Shown piece by piece: positions 62,508 to 64,000 of a stretch of 64,000 nucleotides of DNA. Both the position numbers and the translations under genes were made by a program. The DNA is from Spongiactinospora rosea (lineage in GTDB: Bacteria; Actinomycetota; Actinomycetes; Streptosporangiales; Streptosporangiaceae). The stretch is from contig NZ_QMEY01000006.1 of NCBI RefSeq assembly GCF_003315795.1, positions 248,001 through 312,000 on the forward strand, read 5' to 3'. Under the pieces are notes generated by a model. The model worked only from the letters and a program-made list of their open reading frames with translations. It made no database searches and was not told the origin of the DNA. How positions within the stretch are numbered: the first letter of the stretch is position 1; each line of letters begins with the position of its first letter.

Positions 62508-64000
62508 TCGGGCGGCGCGACGGCCTCGGAGCTCTCCTGGAACTGCGTGCGGTACAGCTCGGCGTAGATCCGGCCGCGGGCCAGCAGCTCCTCGTGCCGG
62601 CCGCGCTCGGCGATCCGCCCGTCCTGGACCACGAGGATCTGGTCGGCCTCCCGGATCGTGGACAGCCGGTGGGCGATGACCAGCGATGTACGGCCGGCCA
62701 GCGCCGTCTTCAGCGCCCGCTGCACGGCCGCCTCCGACTCCGAGTCCAGGTGGGCCGTGGCCTCATCGAGCACGACCACGCGCGGCGCCTTGAGCAGCAG
62801 CCGGGCGATGGCCAGGCGCTGCTTCTCCCCGCCGGACAGGCGGTAGCCGCGGTCGCCCACGACCGTCTCCAGGCCCTCGGGCAGCGACTGGACCAGGTCG
62901 CCGATCTGGGCCGCGCGCAGCGCCGCCCAGATCTCCTCGTCGGTCGCGCCGGGCCGGGCGTAGCGCAGGTTGGCCGCGATCGTGTCGTGGAAGAGGTGGG
63001 CGTCCTGGGTGACCACGCCGATGGTGTCGCGCAGCGAGGCGAGGGTGGCGGCGCGCACGTCGAGCCCGTTGATCAGCACGGCCCCGCCGGTCACGTCGTA
63101 CAGGCGCGACACCAGCGAGGTGATCGTGGTCTTGCCCGCGCCCGAGTGGCCGACCAGCGCGATCAGCTCGCCGGGGGCGGCGGTGAAGGAGACGCCGTCC
63201 AGGACCTCCTGGGAGGGGCCGTTGTCGGGCCGCGCCACCGACTCAAGAGAGGCCAGGGAGACCTCCGAGGCGGCGGGGTAGCGGAAGCGGACGTCCTCGA
63301 ACTCCACGTTCACCGGCCCCTCGGGAACCGGCTTGGCGTCGGGCCGCTCGGCGACCATCGGCCGCAGGTCCAGCACCTCGAAGACGCGGTCGAAGCTGAC
63401 CAGGGCGGTCATCACGTCCACGTGCACGTTGGACAGGCTGGTCAGCGGGCCGTACAGGCGCATCAGCAGGGCCGAGAGCGCGATCAGCGTGCCCAGCTCG
63501 AAGGCGCCGCCGATGACCAGCGCGCCGCCCGCGCCGTAGACCAGCGCGGTGGCGAGCGCGGCGACCAGGCCGAGGCCGACGCGGAACACCGTGCCGTACA
63601 TCGCGACGGTGACGCCCACGTCACGGACCCGCTCGGCGCGCTCGGCGAAGGTGCGGGCCTCGTCGTCCGGCCTGCCGTACAGCTTGGCGACCATCGCGCC
63701 CGCGACGTTGAACCGCTCGGTCATGACCGAGCTCATCTGGGCGTCCAGCTCCATCTGCTCGCGGGTGAGCCGGGACATCCGCCGCCCCACCCACTTGGCG
63801 GGCAGGATGAACATCGGCAGCAGGACCAGCGCCACCAGGGTGATCTGCCAGGACAGCACGAGCATCGTGCCGAGCACCAGCACCAGGCTGATGATGTTGG
63901 AGACGACCGAGGACAGCGTCGTCGTCAACGCCCGCTGGGCGCCGATGACGTCGGTGTTGAGGCGGGAGACCAGCGCGCCGGTCTGGGCGCGCATGAAGAA
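62504..64000 (-). CDS. ABC exporter (membrane-ATPase fusion), N-terminus outside the window
   Basis: The frame is open to the right edge, and sequence before the internal Met (FFMRAQTGALVSRLN) shows the start lies beyond 64000. At least 498 residues are present. Helices of the second half of the membrane domain are followed by the ATPase: Walker A GHSGAGKTTIT, signature LSGGEKQRLAIARLL, Walker B VVLDEATAHLD and H-loop IAHRLS. It resembles MsbA/LmrA-type exporters. A partner half-transporter gene may lie further right. Confidence 0.93.
   Translation of the reverse strand, partial: FFMRAQTGALVSRLNTDVIGAQRALTTTLSSVVSNIISLVLVLGTMLVLSWQITLVALVLLPMFILPAKWVGRRMSRLTREQMELDAQMSSVMTERFNVAGAMVAKLYGRPDDEARTFAERAERVRDVGVTVAMYGTVFRVGLGLVAALATALVYGAGGALVIGGAFELGTLIALSALLMRLYGPLTSLSNVHVDVMTALVSFDRVFEVLDLRPMVAERPDAKPVPEGPVNVEFEDVRFRYPAASEVSLASLESVARPDNGPSQEVLDGVSFTAAPGELIALVGHSGAGKTTITSLVSRLYDVTGGAVLINGLDVRAATLASLRDTIGVVTQDAHLFHDTIAANLRYARPGATDEEIWAALRAAQIGDLVQSLPEGLETVVGDRGYRLSGGEKQRLAIARLLLKAPRVVVLDEATAHLDSESEAAVQRALKTALAGRTSLVIAHRLSTIREADQILVVQDGRIAERGRHEELLARGRIYAELYRTQFQESSEAVAPPD

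Overview
The window is very GC-rich DNA with densely packed, mostly bacterial-operon-style genes. It carries mshC (mycothiol biosynthesis), a fabG-fabI pair, DUF3090/DUF3099 proteins, a 6C-type small RNA, a MocR/YczE pair and many GTG starts. This points to a filamentous actinomycete. Gene content and codon bias would fit the Streptosporangiales (Streptosporangium, Nonomuraea or Actinomadura-like), but I cannot fix the genus from sequence alone. I see no tRNA, rRNA, insertion sequence, prophage or CRISPR array. It reads as a chromosomal stretch of core genes with several accessory metabolic cassettes.

Layout. 1-1455: end of a NarL-type sensor kinase and its response regulator. 1452-7490: five-gene oligopeptide/nickel-type ABC importer on the minus strand in the order permease C, binding lipoprotein, permease B, ATPase D, ATPase F, with a hairpin after the lipoprotein gene. 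7877-9163: small membrane protein and HAD phosphatase, the latter translationally coupled to metH (9156-12620). 12794-14220: PAC2 protein and peptide deformylase. 14221-18449: minus-strand mycothiol-ligase cluster (phosphomutase-like, DUF3090, SCO1664-like kinase-fold protein, NRDE protein, mshC). 18643-20784: aldo/keto reductase and a low-complexity secreted protein. 20785-21570: non-coding tract with degenerate repeats. 21571-23041: fabG-fabI. 23119-25982: tldD-pmbA. 26074-26811: dodecin, DUF3099 and a three-hairpin 6C-like sRNA. 26883-29161: mobA and moaA separated by a repetitive tract. 29348-30502: rtcB.

30490-32946: ABC half-exporter with a divergent TetR repressor and a perfect operator between them. 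33564-41280: LacI repressor followed by a four-gene sugar/mannoside operon (class I mannose-6-phosphate isomerase, ROK kinase, MFS sugar porter, GH38 mannosidase) with a recognisable promoter, operator and probable leaderless start. 41362-44969: phenolic-lipid-like cluster of UbiA prenyltransferase, divergent type III polyketide synthase, ICMT-like methyltransferase and FAD oxygenase/reductase. This is the most attractive natural-product locus here. 45112-48492: 1126-residue SpoIIE phosphatase with an embedded receiver domain and a C-terminal anti-sigma-type kinase domain.

48905-51964: DUF3224 protein and two secreted Ig-like/Pro-rich proteins. 52077-53921: long-chain acyl-CoA ligase. 54092-59531: POT peptide transporter, MocR regulator, divergent YczE membrane protein and GH15 trehalase-type hydrolase. 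59528-62507: unknown protein, LD-carboxypeptidase and sulfotransferase. 62504-64000: truncated ABC exporter.

Functionally, several units fit together. The peptide importer and POT transporter take up peptides. The MetH, MshC, MobA and MoaA genes serve cofactor and thiol metabolism. The LacI operon would import and break down a mannose-containing glycoside. The type III PKS cluster would make and modify an alkyl-phenol or pyrone, possibly prenylated.
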